NCBI GenBank assembly: GCA_050084985.1
Contig: JBITNC010000001.1
Location: 98,952,001-99,016,000 of the forward strand
Direction of reading: 5' to 3'
DNA: 64,000 nucleotides
DNA from: Nageia nagi
Lineage: Eukaryota > Pinophyta
Position numbers and translations under genes: made by a program. The stretch's first letter is position 1; every line of letters starts with the position of its first letter. A model generated the notes under the pieces. It saw only the letters and a list, made by a program, of their open reading frames with translations. It had not been told where the DNA came from and did not search any database. Below, in pieces: positions 9,863-21,363 of this stretch.

Positions 9863-10087
9863 TGATATACCTCTGTGGTAAGTTTGCTCTATGTGAGGAA
9901 ATTCTTGTACATTTTATACCTCCGTGGTAAGTTTGCTCTACATGAGAAACTTGTTGTACAATTTTTTGAGCATATAATTGATATACCTCTGTGGTAAGTT
10001 CACTCTATGTAAGGAACTTCTTGTACATTTTATACCTCTATGGTAAGTTTGCTCTGTGTGAGAAACTTGTACAATTTTTTATGCTCT
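9863..10087 (+). repeat. E2 3' noncoding tandem array
   Basis: The motif tacctc(t/c)gtggtaagtt recurs at about 9866, 9916, 9982 and 10032 with spacing 50, 66 and 50 bp. This makes two copies of a 116-bp dimeric unit. Comparable arrays occupy the same place, between the RNase H stop and the polypurine tract, in E3 and E7. Confidence 0.85.
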
Positions 10088-10556
10088 ATTAATAATCAAC
10101 ACATGCCTATATACAACAGGTGACTATGAGTGATAGCTTGGCATCTCCATGATGACTTATAGTGCACCATTGATCAGTTATTTATAAGATGGCATTATTA
10201 GATTCTCTTATTAATAAAATGAATATATGATGCATCTAACTGATTTTTTTTATGAGTTGCTTGTAGCATGCAGGATCTTCTTCAGAAATACAGGTTACTC
10301 ACCTTGTGTAAGCAAGCTCATGGAGACTCACATGTCAGCTTAAAGTTGATCAACTACTATGTACAGTGAAACCAGTTGTGGTTAATGATTGTATTGTAAA
10401 CCATTTTGTCAAATGGTAATGTAGTGAGTCTCAAACTAGTTCTCAAAAAGATTCTAAAATATGTAAATGTTCTCATCTCTACTTGTATCTCTACGGAGGA
10501 GAACTCTCTCTTACTCTCTCTCTTCTCTCTTCTATGCTCTATCCCAATATTGCATT
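10088..10556 (+). other. E2 3' untranslated region
   Basis: Noncoding, AT-rich. A pyrimidine run of ctctct repeats lies at about 10503-10535 just before the polypurine tract. The sequence before the tract (atcccaatattgcattaa) is conserved, inverted, in E3 and E7. Confidence 0.7.
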
Positions 10557-10565
10557 AAGGGGGAG
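10557..10565 (+). other. E2 polypurine tract
   Basis: The sequence aagggggag abuts the 3' LTR and is the expected plus-strand primer. E3 (aagggagag) and E7 (aagggggag) carry it in the same position on the minus strand. Confidence 0.9.
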
Positions 10566-10995
10566 TGTTAGAATTTGTAATGAAATATTGTGAATATCTA
10601 AACTCCTTGTAAATTCAATTAATCACTTAAAGGATATTTAGATACCTTAAGGGATTAATTGAATTCTTTATTATGTAAACCTAACCTTACCCTTGGGTTA
10701 AAGGGAGGTTAGGTAGGTGCTCTCATGCTATAAATAGAGGGCCTCTCCTATTGTAATGGCACTAAGATTTTGAGTAAGATTACTCTACTAGTTTGTGTAG
10801 GAGAGAAAGGAATTGTTGTAAGAGGGTGCATAGATTGAGAATTGAGATCTAGTTGTGGATGTACTCCCAAGGAGGGAGGAACCACATTATATTTGTGTTA
10901 TCTTGTGTGAATGGTGTTATTAGCTTGTAGATTTTGAATGATTGAGTTTTCTATAGTCTTGGACCTTGAGGATTAGTGTAGATCTAATTCCTTCA
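10566..10995 (+). repeat. E2 3' LTR
   Basis: A 430-bp copy of the 5' LTR, starting tgttagaatttg and ending ctaattccttca, followed by the target-site copy agtat at 10996-11000. It differs from the 5' LTR at four positions by eye (c/a near 10746, then t/g, g/t and a/g within about 10920-10945). Confidence 0.97.
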
Positions 10996-11000
10996 AGTAT

Positions 11001-12120
11001 TACAAATAAACTCCTATCAATTTATCAAATGATGGATCATAACTTGAAGTGGAGTTTTATATTATGAAGGATAAGAAAGTTTATTTTATTTGAGACAAAT
11101 CCAAAAATTATTAGATTATGGATCATGTAGTAGGAATTGGAAATATGTTATTAGTTGATACTATTACTTCCAACAATCAAACACTCAATTCCCATGTTAC
11201 AAATATCACAAAACTTTGACACCGATTATATGGACACATAAATACAACCTACCTAATTACTCTTCAAAATAAGAATATGGTACATGGTATTCCATCTCTT
11301 ATTTATCCCTCTCATGTTTTCTCTACTTATATAGAATAAAAATAATAAATAATTCCATTTGAACCTAACACACATCGTGCTAAACACCCTCTTGATGTGG
11401 TTCACACTGATCTTTATGTACCCATAACAATTAGTCACTCTAGTTTTAAATACTTCCTACTATTTGTAGATGACTAGTTTAGAAAGATGTGGTTGTATTG
11501 CTTAAGAAGGGATGCATGATGATTTTTTAGTATTTCAAGGAGTTCAAAGCTCTTGTGGATAATGAGACTAGCTATCATATCCATGTACTCTACTCATATG
11601 AAGGGAGAGAGTACAAATCAAAATCAATTTTAGCATTCTTGAAGCAAAATAGAATTTAATGATAGTTAACCACAACCTACACACCATAACAAAATCGAGT
11701 TTATGAAAGAAAAAAATCACACCATAGTGGAGATGCTAAGATGTATGGTGAAAGATGCAAATTTGAGTAAATCATTTTGGGTCAAAACAACAAAGACTAC
11801 AATATATCTATTGAATAGAGCACCTTCAAAAGCTCTTGATGGAATGAATCTTGAAGAAGCATGTATAGGAAAAAATTATCTATCTCACATATTTAAGTAT
11901 TTAGTTGCACTACCTACATACATATTCCTAAAGAGAAAAGAAAAAAATTAATAAAAAATCCATAAGGTACATTCTTATTGGGTTTGGTAGTGAATCTAAA
12001 GGATTAAAACTAATGGATCCTACCACTCAAAGTATATATGAGAGTAGGGATGTTTTCTTTGATGAAAAGGGTGATTAACCAACTAGTCCACATGAATCAC
12101 CACCAAATTTAGATAGTGGT
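11001..12120 (+). pseudogene. E1 copia, part 2: GAG-pre-integrase and integrase remnants
   Basis: The protease C-terminal reading resumes here after E2 (ITNKLLSIYQMMDHN). Integrase fragments follow with many stops and frameshifts, including YKEFKALVDNE-like sequence near 11540 and an open stretch at 11703-11951 (HTIVEMLRCMVKDANLSKSF, TTIYLLNRAPSKALDGM), which is the integrase E-region and beyond. The reading stops at gat-agt-ggt (12112-12120), where E3 is inserted, and continues as ctt-ata-att at 20944. Confidence 0.75.
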
Positions 12121-12571
12121 TGAAGGAACTAACACATCTAACAATATTAATAAGACAATCTCACAAAGTAACTCAAGATGTAAAGTGGTTGCTCCAACTA
12201 GGAGTACATCCATTAACTAGATTTTTACTTCAATCACAAACACAAATTTCTTACAATCCTCCTAATATCAACTCCTACACTTCTATCCTATACTATAACT
12301 TTACTCCATAATTGGTGTATGATCACAAAGAGGGAGCCTTCTATTTATAGGCCAAAATCCCTCTTTAGATCACCCTTTTATCCAATGTACAAAAGCATTA
12401 CATGCACATCCTTTTACCCAAGGGGCATGCTCATTACATGGAGTGTAGGACAATTTACATTATCATATTCACTTAAATACTTAAGGTATAAAATGATACC
12501 CTTAAGCATTAGTGAATTTACATAAAATATTTAATACAAACCTTTACAATAATGTATTACACATTCCAACA
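12121..12571 (-). repeat. E3 3' LTR
   Basis: A 451-bp LTR read on the minus strand. It contains a U3 palindrome (12467-12518) and a TATA box (ctataaatag, minus strand, 12341-12350). Compared with the 5' LTR it lacks about 50 bp near its R/U5 end, close to 12135. Confidence 0.92.
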
Positions 12572-13376
12572 CTCTCCCTTAATGTAATATTGGGATAGAG
12601 TGAGTAAGAGAGAATAAGAAGAGAAAGTAAGAGAGTTCTCCTCCAAATAGATACAATAGAGATGATAAAGTTTTACATATTCATGAAGTTAGAAATATCT
12701 AGTTCTAGACTCACTACTTTGCTAAATACAATCATTAACCACAAATGGTTTCAATGTACATGAAGTAGTCATCCAACTAGAAGTCATGAAGAGTCTCCAA
12801 GAGCTTGCATACTTGAGGTAAGGAACTTGCAATCTCAAAGGAACCTACAAGTCACAAGCAACTCAAATAATAAGATCAGTTAGATGCATAATATTCATAT
12901 CAACAAATATAGATGAATCACACAAATGCCATCATGAATTGATCAATGGTGCACTATAAGTCATCATGAAGATGCCATACTAAAAACTTATAGTCAACTA
13001 ATGTATATAAAATATGTGTTGATTATCAATAAAAAATAGAGCATGTACATACAAGTTCCTCACATATGGATAACTAAATAGTGCCAAAGGACACATAAGA
13101 GTTCCTCACATTTAGATAACTAAATAGTGTTAGATTGACCAAAAAATAAAGTATGCACATTTGAGTTCCTCACATATGGATAACTAAACAATGCCAAAAG
13201 AAACATAAGAGTTTCTCACACATAGATAATTGAATAGTGAAAAATTAGCCAATTTGTACAAGTTTCTCATGTAGAGTGAACTTACCATGAAGGTGTATAA
13301 CAAAATCAACACTATATAGCACAAAATCCTTCAAAGGATGAAGTTGTCATCACAAATATGAAGTCAACATAAGAAT
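12572..13376 (-). repeat. E3 3' noncoding region with tandem array
   Basis: A polypurine tract, aagggagag on the minus strand, abuts the LTR at 12572-12580. Between about 13030 and 13300 the plus strand shows repeated gttcctcacatatggataac blocks (near 13047, 13095, 13166 and 13213) and a last unit homologous to the E2 array (near 13256-13302). No coding sequence. Confidence 0.75.
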
Positions 13377-15069
13377 TCAAACTTCACTCTCTCTTGAAGG
13401 CAACTTCACCAACCCTATAGCATCCCTTAGCTTATATAATTGACCTTTAAAGAGGGGCTTGGTGAACAAATCAATGGAGTTCAAGGTGGATGGACAATAC
13501 TTCAAGTGTATGATGCCATCAAGAACCTTATTTCTAATAAAATGAGCATAGATTTTCACATATTTTATTCTTTGATAGAACACTAGATTCTTAGCTAAAT
13601 AAATAGTCAACTAATTATCTAAAGAGATCAAAGATAAGCCACCTTGCTCATACCTAGTTTCTTTCAAAAGATTCCTTAACCAAATGGGTTTTTGGGATGC
13701 AATAGACATGGCATGATATTCAACTTTTATGGTGAAAAGAGAAATAATAGGTTGCTTCTTGAAAGCCCAAGAGATAGCACTTGAACCAATGCTAAACATA
13801 TACATAGAGGTTGACTTGTTATCATCTTTATCTCCCCCATAGTCAAAATATGTGAATCCAAAGAGAACAAATGAGGGTAACTTGGAATAATTGAGAGCAA
13901 GGTCCTCAGTTCCTACAACATACCTAAAGATTTTTTTAACAACATTAAGGTGCTCAACATAAGGTTTCTACATGAATTGTGGAATTAGATTCACTACAAA
14001 TGTAATATCTAGCTTGGATATAGTCAAATACAAAAGACTACCAATTAATTGCTTATAAGCTATAACATTAGCTAATTGAGAGTTGAAGCTTAGAGAAATA
14101 ATGATTCTAGGAGATATTGGGATTGAAGCATATCTACACTCTTCCATTCCAAACTTTTGTAAGATGTCTAATATATACTTAGATTGATTGAGGTAAGTAT
14201 AATCCTTGTGTTGATACACTTGCATTCCAAGACAGTAGTGTAAGAGACCAAGATTAGTCATTTCAAATGTTGCCTTAAGTTTATATATGCACTTTTGAAT
14301 GATTTTATCATTATTCCTAGTAGTTAAAAGATCATGCACATAAAAAAGAATCAAGATCACATCTTTTCCTTGATTGAGCACAAGAGTTAGAAAAACACTT
14401 AGAGAATCTAATGTATACAAAGTACCCTAAAATCTTTCTATACTAAACTCAAGGTGCTTGATTAAGTCCATATAAAGACTTCTTTAGCTTGCACATAAAA
14501 GACTCTTTACCTTTCATAATAAACCCTTCTAGTTGATTCATGAATATTTCCACATCTAAGTCACCATTGAAAAATGCACTCTTGATATCAAGTTGAAAAA
14601 CTTTCCATATTTGAAGGATAACTCTCATAGTAGGCATATGGGAGCAAAGGTTTTCTCATAATATACATCATATTTCTAAGCAAAACCTTTAGTTACTAAC
14701 CTAGCCTTGTATTTCTCAATATTTTCAATTGAATTGAACTTGACCTTATAGATCCACTTATTGCTAATCATATTCTTATCATTGGGATAAAGAACCAACT
14801 TTCAAGTTTTATTTTTCATAAGCACCTCATATTCCATTTTCATGGTTTCCATCTAGCACTCGTGCTTAGAAGCTTCTTTGAAGGTTGAGGGCTTATGGTT
14901 GTTGTCAATCTTGGTAATTAAGGATTTGTTCAAGGTCATGCTCCTTGTTACACTTTATGTTGGAGAATTTTGTTCCTATGGTGACTTGTCTATATGAATA
15001 TCCAACTAGCTAGGAGCAACTAAAGAGTCCTCTAGTTCATCAACATTCTCATTAGAAGCAGATTCTTCA
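13377..15069 (-). pseudogene. pol: E3 RT and RNase H (broken)
   Basis: Open pieces at 14449-14637, 13968-14420, 13611-13805 and 13377-13610 together cover the copia RT and RNase H. Visible motifs are FQLDIKSAFFNGDLDVEIF, KKSLYGLNQAP, a degenerate active site YVHD in place of YVDD (near 14340), LHYCLGMQVYQHKD, then TIKVEYHAM and KNLVFYQRIKYVKI in RNase H. It ends SRESEV at 13377, aligning with SRGSEV at the end of E2. The YVDD change and several frameshifts make it inactive. Confidence 0.88.
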
Positions 15070-16429
15070 AGAAGTTCATTGAACTTTAAATCCTTTGAAA
15101 TGAATACTACTTTATAGTTTGGAGAGTAAAGCCTGTATCCTCTATGCTAACTATCATAACCCACAAAGATGCATTTTTTAGCTCTTTTATCCAACTTCTT
15201 TATTTTTTTCAAAAACAATGTAAGAGAAAGCTTCACAACCAAACACCTTAAAATGAGAAATGTTAGGTTTTCTTCCTGACCATGTCTCAAAATAAGTTTT
15301 TCCCTGAATAGATTTTATGGGACACCTATTCAAGGTGTAAATAGCAATGCTCATAGCTTCATCCCATAGGAACTTAGGAAGATTACCCAACATGCATCTA
15401 TCCATCTTCATAATTATTTTATTTTTCCTTTCGGAAACACTATTCTACTTAGAAGTGTATGGAATCGTAAATTGTCTCTTGATTCCATACTTAGCACAAT
15501 AGTCATTGAACTCATTGTTGTTATATTCTCCTCCATTATATGATCTAAACATCTTGATTTTAAGATTAGTTTGATTCTAAATAAAGGCCTTAAAAACCTT
15601 AAAACTCTTAAAGGTTTAATCCTTATGCTCAAGTAGATACCCAAAGGTCATCCTACTGAAGTCATTAATGAAGGTCAAGATGTAAGATGCTCCTCCAAGT
15701 GAATTAATCTAAAATGGACACATCAAATATAAATGCACAAGATGAATAGGTTGAAATGCTCTTGTTATCTTATCTTTTTCAAATTTTTGTCTATGCATCT
15801 TGCCAAGTATACACTTCTCACATAGACCAATCAAAGGAAAAATTGAAGGCAAACCTTCCACAAGTTCTTGGTCTTTCATGACTTGAATACTCTTGTGGTT
15901 AAGGTGCCCTAAATGATGATGCCAAATATTACCTTTATAACACACATTAGAAACAAGACACACCTTTGATGGAACTTGATCCATAATGTAAGGGTTATCT
16001 TTCACTGATCTTTTAACCAAAGTGGCAAGTCTTTTATTAATGCACTAGGAGTAAGAGTCAAACTCAAAAGAGTACCCTTTTCTAGCAACTTGGATCATAG
16101 AGAGAAGGTTCATCCTTAACTTAAAAATATAGAGAACATTTTTAAGAACTTTTCATGAATTAGCACACTTCTAATTCCTTAGACTTCAAGGGTAGAGTTA
16201 TCACCTATCACAACTGCATCCTTATAATACTTATGAAAGTTCTTAAACATTTCCTTTTCAAAGAATAGGTGATTAGTGAAACTAAAGTCAATAATCCATT
16301 CAGATACAAAGGAGTGAGATATGGAGTAGAGTGCTACAATAAAACTAGCATGAGTATTTTTCTTTCCTTTGTAGTTCTTTACATTTCCATTACCTTTGTA
16401 CTTTATCTCTCTTTTTTTTTGTAACAATC
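15070..16429 (-). pseudogene. pol: E3 protease and integrase (broken)
   Basis: The segment 16179-16427 carries the protease, with EWIIDFSFTNHL where Asp-Ser-Gly is expected. 15709-16020 carries IWHHHLGHLNHKSIQVMKDQ and the zinc-binding CEKCILGKMHRQKFEKDK, and keeps two Gln codons that are stops in E2. 15187-15644 carries the integrase core and C-terminus (CMLGNLPKFLWDEA, NRCPIKSIQGKTYFE). Stops and frameshifts separate these pieces. Confidence 0.87.
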
Positions 16430-17303
16430 AACTTCTTTATGACCTTGAATGCTATAATAGTTACAATTGCCATCAAATTTTTCCATAGGATATTTGCTTT
16501 GCCTTTTCCATATATTTGTTTGAAGTGATTATTGTTGCCATTATTTCTACTGCATGGTGCTTATTTTTGTTGTTCCTATTACTGTTGTAGCCACTACCTC
16601 TTTTCTCAAACCTTTTGGAAGAAGAAGGGTAAGATTTTTTTTGATGATTGAACTTCTTCTTGAAAGGAGTTTTAATTGATTCAAGAGAAATGTTATTATC
16701 CTTAGGAGAAGAAATCAACCCTTTATTATTAAGGGTTTTCTCATACTTCAATAGATACCTTGAAAGGTTCTTAAGGGAGATGACTTCTTCTTCATCATCA
16801 AGCATTATTTCCATAATTGTTACAAAGTTTTCAAACTTTGAAGAGAGGCTTTAAAGAATGATGAAGACCATGAACTCATTATTGATCCAATTGCACCCAT
16901 AAGCAACAAGTTAGGTCCGTAGGTCAATGATTCTGTTCAAGTAGATAGCAAAATTTTCATCTTCCCCTTGATAAGATTGAAGCAATTTTTGAAGAATGGT
17001 AAACCTTATTGAAAAATTTGAACTAAAGTAGATTTGCTTTAGCTTATCCTATGATTCCTTTGTTGAGGTTGAAGAGGATATCATCAGGAGCACATCATTT
17101 GAAACTGCATGGTAAATCATAGAGCTTGCCAACTCATTTTTTGTGTTGTAAACCTTTAGTGCCTTCTCATCTATAGGAGGTACAATGTTCTCATTCACTA
17201 TTTACCAAATCTTCCTTACCTACAATTCAACTCTCATTCAAAGTTCCCAAATTCTATAGTTGGAACTATCAAGAATGTGTTTGGGTAAAAAAGATTCTCC
17301 CAT
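16430..17303 (-). pseudogene. gag: E3 gag (broken)
   Basis: ATG at 17303 (minus strand) begins MGESFLPKHILDSSNYRIW, soon followed by an in-frame stop. The segment 16473-16814 gives the middle and Lys-rich C-terminal part (DDEEEVISLKNLSRYLLKYE). The zinc knuckle reads CNYYSIQGHKEVDC near 16430-16470: one Cys has become Tyr, but the His region lost in E2 is present. Confidence 0.85.
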
Positions 17304-20300
17304 TTTCTATACAAAAATATGAAATAATAAGCATGTGTTTGCAATAAACAAAATGTTAAGTTTTGAACCAAGTATATAATACATGTTACATTTAACACTA
17401 AATACATGCTTGATTTGATTCATAAGTGCAAATGTTTTACAATTCAAATAATAACCCATGTACCCAAATACACTTCTCATCTCAAGAACTGAAGATGTAG
17501 AGTGACATTATTGAAGTTTGTTTTCTTATCTAAAATTAGGCCTTCACCTGGATGCCTATATAAGAGGAGCCCAAGTACTACCAATCCTCAAATAGTTCCC
17601 CTTGGGTAGCAATATACTCTCATAAGGAGAAGTACTAGCTATTTTCCAAGGTTCTGATATTTATTGGATCGACCAAATTATTAATTTTGATTAGGTTTCA
17701 AGTTTTTCTCCTAAGTTATCAAGATAATCCTTGAATGGACATGCGAACATGTGGTATCACTACACACATGCCTATCCACCTAATAGAGTTATGTATAGAC
17801 CAATAGAGGACTTAGGGTCAATTAAGAAGTACAAACTTTTCACCACTTGGATCATTGGACTTAAAGGCTTCAGTCTACCTATCCTCACCTCATGGCTCCC
17901 CAAACAAGTCATGTTGCAAAATGTACATGTGGATGTGTTTATTTTAGGTGATTTCTCATATCAATGTTTTCATTTTTATTTGCATAAGCAAATAAATCAA
18001 AGTATAAAACATGAAATAAAAGAGCATAAGTAAAACATCATCTATTCAAAAATTTGAAATCTAAGTGTCCTATGGGTTTTGTTTACCAACTCCTAAAGGA
18101 TACCTTTACATCATTCCTAATTTTGCATAAGTTCATTCCATACTTTGCAAAGTAAAATTAGGGATTCATCAAATGCATTATTTCCATAACTTAAAAATTT
18201 AAGTAGTAAGCATGCATCACCGAAAAATTAAGTTCTAAACATGTATCATTAACTTATACATTCAAGTACTAAACATGCATCATTTAAGCTATAAGCATGC
18301 ATAAAAAACATTAAGTGTTAAACATAAGCATGAAGCATGCATTAATTTTAACTTTAAAAATTTAAGTATAAATCATGCATTATTTTAAGTAGCAAGCATT
18401 AAATATTAAGCAAGAAACATGCTTTAAATTTTAAGTAAAAAGTTCATATAATTCCCCCCTTTTTACTCAAAGTTGTACCCCTAAAAAGAGCACACATAGC
18501 TTAGTTTTTTTACTAAAAAAATATTTTACTTGTTAAAAATATACATCCATGCTAATAATGTAACTAAGGTAGAAAAATACCTAAGTTAGTAGCCATACTT
18601 AGAAGTGTTTGAGTAAATAAAAAAAAATTATACTCCCCCTAAAAAATTGTCACTTTTAAAAGTAATGATGTAGTTGACCATCAATTTACTTAAAAAATAA
18701 TATATTTATGGCAAAGCATTAAAAAATGGAGTATAAGAGGTTCTAAGTGACTTAAATAGGAAGAAGTGGCTTGTAAGGAACTAAAAAATTAAATGCTTTT
18801 GGAACAAGCTCCACACTCTACCTATATGACAAATTTAATGCTTCTTTTGAAGTATACTCCATGCATCCCTCTCAAGAATAAAAAAAAGGAAAGAAAAAAA
18901 TTGGCAAAGTGGTGGTATTCATGGTGGAGTGGAGGGACAAACCAAAGAGGGGGTCATGAGAAACTGAATCTTGGAGAGGTGAGGTCAAGTGGAATAGGAG
19001 GTAGGGTTGTGCATGCTATGTAAGGAGAATAAATAACTTGTAAGAAAGCCAAGAGCAGAAGCTACAAGGATGCATGAGCAAAGGAGGCTAGGAGGAAGAA
19101 GGATACAAGGAGGAGGAGCAACCATGCATGGAGGAAGCTACATGTAGAGGTCATAGCAAGGTAGGAGGGAGCATGGTAGTAGCTAGCTCATCTCAAGAAC
19201 AAGAATTTTATGGATTGAGGTGATGAAGGAGATGGAGGGGTGCCTCAAGTGTAGTTGTTATGGGAGGGGAGGATAAAGTGGAGGTCATAAGCAAAGTGAA
19301 AGGTGGTTTGTATATGATCATAGTGGTAGAGAAGCCATGCATAGAGGTTGCATTGAGGGGCTACAAAAGGAGCTCGCTAGGAGCGAAGCAACATAGTGGA
19401 TGCATTGGCTGGCCCAAAAAAAAAAAACATTTCTCAAAGGAAACATCAAAATCCTTGTATTTGCTTCATACCCTTTGAATGACATATGACAGGCCCTTGC
19501 AAAGTAGACATCTTCAAAAATATGTCTTCCTCACATGTTGCTATGCTGGATTCATAGCCTAAAAAGTAATGAATTTCATTGGCTACTCTCATATCCAAAT
19601 TGATAGACAAATTAAGCCAATTGAATAGAACTTTAGCCTAATCTTTGCACATAATGTACAAACCCTAAGGTATATTATCATTCAATGAGGCAATTTGAGG
19701 CTTCTGAATCAAATTTAGGTAGGGAAACATATAAATGTGTATAAGAAACTAAAGGAAATTTTGATTCTACATATTTTACAACAAAATTTACAAAAAAAAT
19801 ATAGACATGGGTATTGAATTTTGATAACCAAAATTTTTTTTGAACAATTTTCACATGAAATTGATATCCCAAATGCTTGAAGCCAAAATCTCATGCAAAT
19901 GTAGAGGATTTCATCCTTACTTTCTTAGCCTTCTAGATCAAAGAATTAAAATATTATATTAGAAATGTTCTCTTTTAATGTCCCTCATTTTTTTGACAAA
20001 TTTCCTTTTGTATAATGTAAAACTAACAATAAATCCCCCCCTTTTTTTACTAAGCAAAAAAATGTAATATTGCTAAAAAGTGCAAATAACATTGCTATAA
20101 CATGGTTAAGCAAATAACATAGCAATAACATTGCTATAGCTTAAGCAAACAAATTGCAACTATAACAACAATATATTATTATACCAAGCAATATTCTTAC
20201 ACACCAAAGAGCTATTGTACAAGAAATATAAGCTTATTTGCAAAGATAAGACTTAAAGGAAATTTAGCACAAATAGGTCATGTGTAAGTAAAAAGAGCTT

Positions 20301-20424
20301 AAACAAGCTAATTGTAGCAAAAAATAGCTTTAAAAATGAGAGGATGAGAGTGAGAAATTATACCTCCAATGTGATTTTACCTCACAAGTTTGAAGAAGTA
20401 GAAAGAAGATCCTCTAAGTAGGAT
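17304..20424 (-). other. E3 untranslated leader
   Basis: A 3.1-kb leader like that of E2. The part at 17540-17930 matches E2 5340-5740, and 18050-18650 holds the same type of short gcatgctta / acttaaatttt repeats. A purine-rich block (plus strand) at about 18900-19230 corresponds in position to the pyrimidine-rich block of the E2 leader. A coding-like stretch lies at 19457-19872. Confidence 0.65.
19457..19872 (-). pseudogene. Coding-like relic in E3 leader, unrecognised
   Basis: On the minus strand, 19678-19872 is open (64 codons, starting MGYQFHVKIVQKKF). The next segment in another frame reads AKVLFNWLNLSINLDMRVAN and then FLGYESSIATCEEDIFLK, with two tag stops just before it. The amino-acid composition is protein-like. 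I do not recognise the family. By analogy with the PPR fragment in E2 it may be a captured host sequence, but chance cannot be excluded. Confidence 0.3.
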
Positions 20425-20436
20425 TTGATACCAATT

Positions 20437-20938
20437 TGAAGGAACTAACATTAACAAGATAATTTCTAAACTACCAAGATCACATGAAAGCTCACAATAG
20501 ACATCTAATAATCTAAATAAGACAATCTCACAAAGTGACTCAAGATGTAAAGTGGTTGCTGCAACTATGAGCACATCCACTAACTAGATCTTTACTTCAG
20601 TCACAAATACAACTCTCTTACAATCCTCCTAATCTCAAATCCTACACTTATATCCTATAGCCTAACTTTACTCCACAATTGGTGTATGATCACAAAGAGG
20701 GAGCCTTCTATTTATAGGCCAAAATCCCTCTTTGGATCACTATTTTATTCAATGTACAAAAACATGACATGCACATCCTTTTACCGAAGGGGCATGCTCA
20801 TGACATAGAGTGTAGGACAAGTTACATTATCATATTCACTTAAATACTTAAGGTATCAAATGATACCCTTAAGTATTAGTGAATTTACATAGAAGATTTA
20901 ATACAAACCTTTACAATAATGCATTATACATTCCAACA
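20437..20938 (-). repeat. E3 5' LTR
   Basis: A 502-bp LTR on the minus strand. It contains the U3 palindrome (20834-20884, about 21 of 24 arm positions pairing) and a TATA box (20708-20717). The adjacent priming site at 20425-20436 reads ttggtatcaaat on the minus strand, a decayed form of the initiator-Met site. Confidence 0.92.
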
Positions 20939-20943
20939 ATGGT

Positions 20944-21358
20944 CTTATAATTAACCTTGATGATGTTGATGATGATGAAGAAGATAATGAGGGAGAAGTA
21001 CCTCCAGTTTTGAATTTTCCACCTCATCCACATAATAATTCTAATATATATATGGTACAATAAAACACTTCAAGATGAAAATCTAGATGCTCCACCAGAC
21101 ACTTTGACTTCCAAAGTATGGATACAAAGCATGACTCATGAAGAAGTGAATTTAGATATGATGAGCATAGTGGTGAATACATCTAAATATGAAATGATTT
21201 TTAAAGCAAATGAACTACCATATTAAAATTCATCCATGTAGGATGAATATGATGCTTTGATAAAAAGTAGCACATGGGAGCTAGTAGATCTTCCACCTGG
21301 AAAGAAGGCTATTGGATGTAAATGGGTATTTAAAACTAAATACAAAGTAGATGAAATA
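20944..21358 (+). pseudogene. E1 copia, part 3: spacer and RT N-terminus
   Basis: In frame with gat-agt-ggt before E3, this reads LIINLDDVDDDEEDNEGEV, an acidic spacer, and after a few disruptions SSTWELVDLPPGKKAIGCKW and KYKVDEI, the N-terminal region of copia RT. It is cut at 21358 by E4 and resumes at 44553. Confidence 0.8.
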
Positions 21359-21363
21359 CTTGA

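Larger units (their letters stand above)
2531..10995 (+). mobile_element. E2: full-length Ty1/copia retrotransposon, 8.5 kb
   Basis: This element has two 430-bp LTRs, a primer binding site, a leader of about 2.9 kb, gag, protease, integrase, RT and RNase H in copia order, a polypurine tract, and a perfect 5-bp target-site duplication agtat (2526-2530 and 10996-11000). It sits inside the E1 protease region. The LTRs differ at only four positions that I can find, so insertion was fairly recent. Even so, gag-pol carries at least six in-frame stops and one deletion frameshift. Its relatives E3 and E7 share the internal 3' end but have different LTR sequences. Confidence 0.95.
12121..20938 (-). 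mobile_element. E3: full-length Ty1/copia retrotransposon, minus strand
   Basis: The LTRs lie at 12121-12571 (3') and 20437-20938 (5'). Both begin, on the element's own strand, with tgttggaatg and end with agttccttca. The flanks are gtggt (12116-12120) and atggt (20939-20943), a 5-bp target-site duplication with one mismatch. The order of leader, gag, protease, integrase, RT, RNase H and 3' array is the same as in E2, and the proteins align closely. The LTRs differ from each other clearly more than those of E2 and the 3' LTR lacks about 50 bp, so E3 is the older insertion. All coding parts are broken. Confidence 0.92.

Noticed and set aside
17731-18033. 100-codon plus-strand open stretch as a gene
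   Set aside because: It is the complement of the E3 leader, whose E2 counterpart is not open.
21361-21363. E4 LTR starting at 21361 (tgatgaagg)
   Set aside because: The 3' LTR starts tgaagg directly after the polypurine tract, and a start at 21364 gives a perfect TSD cttga.
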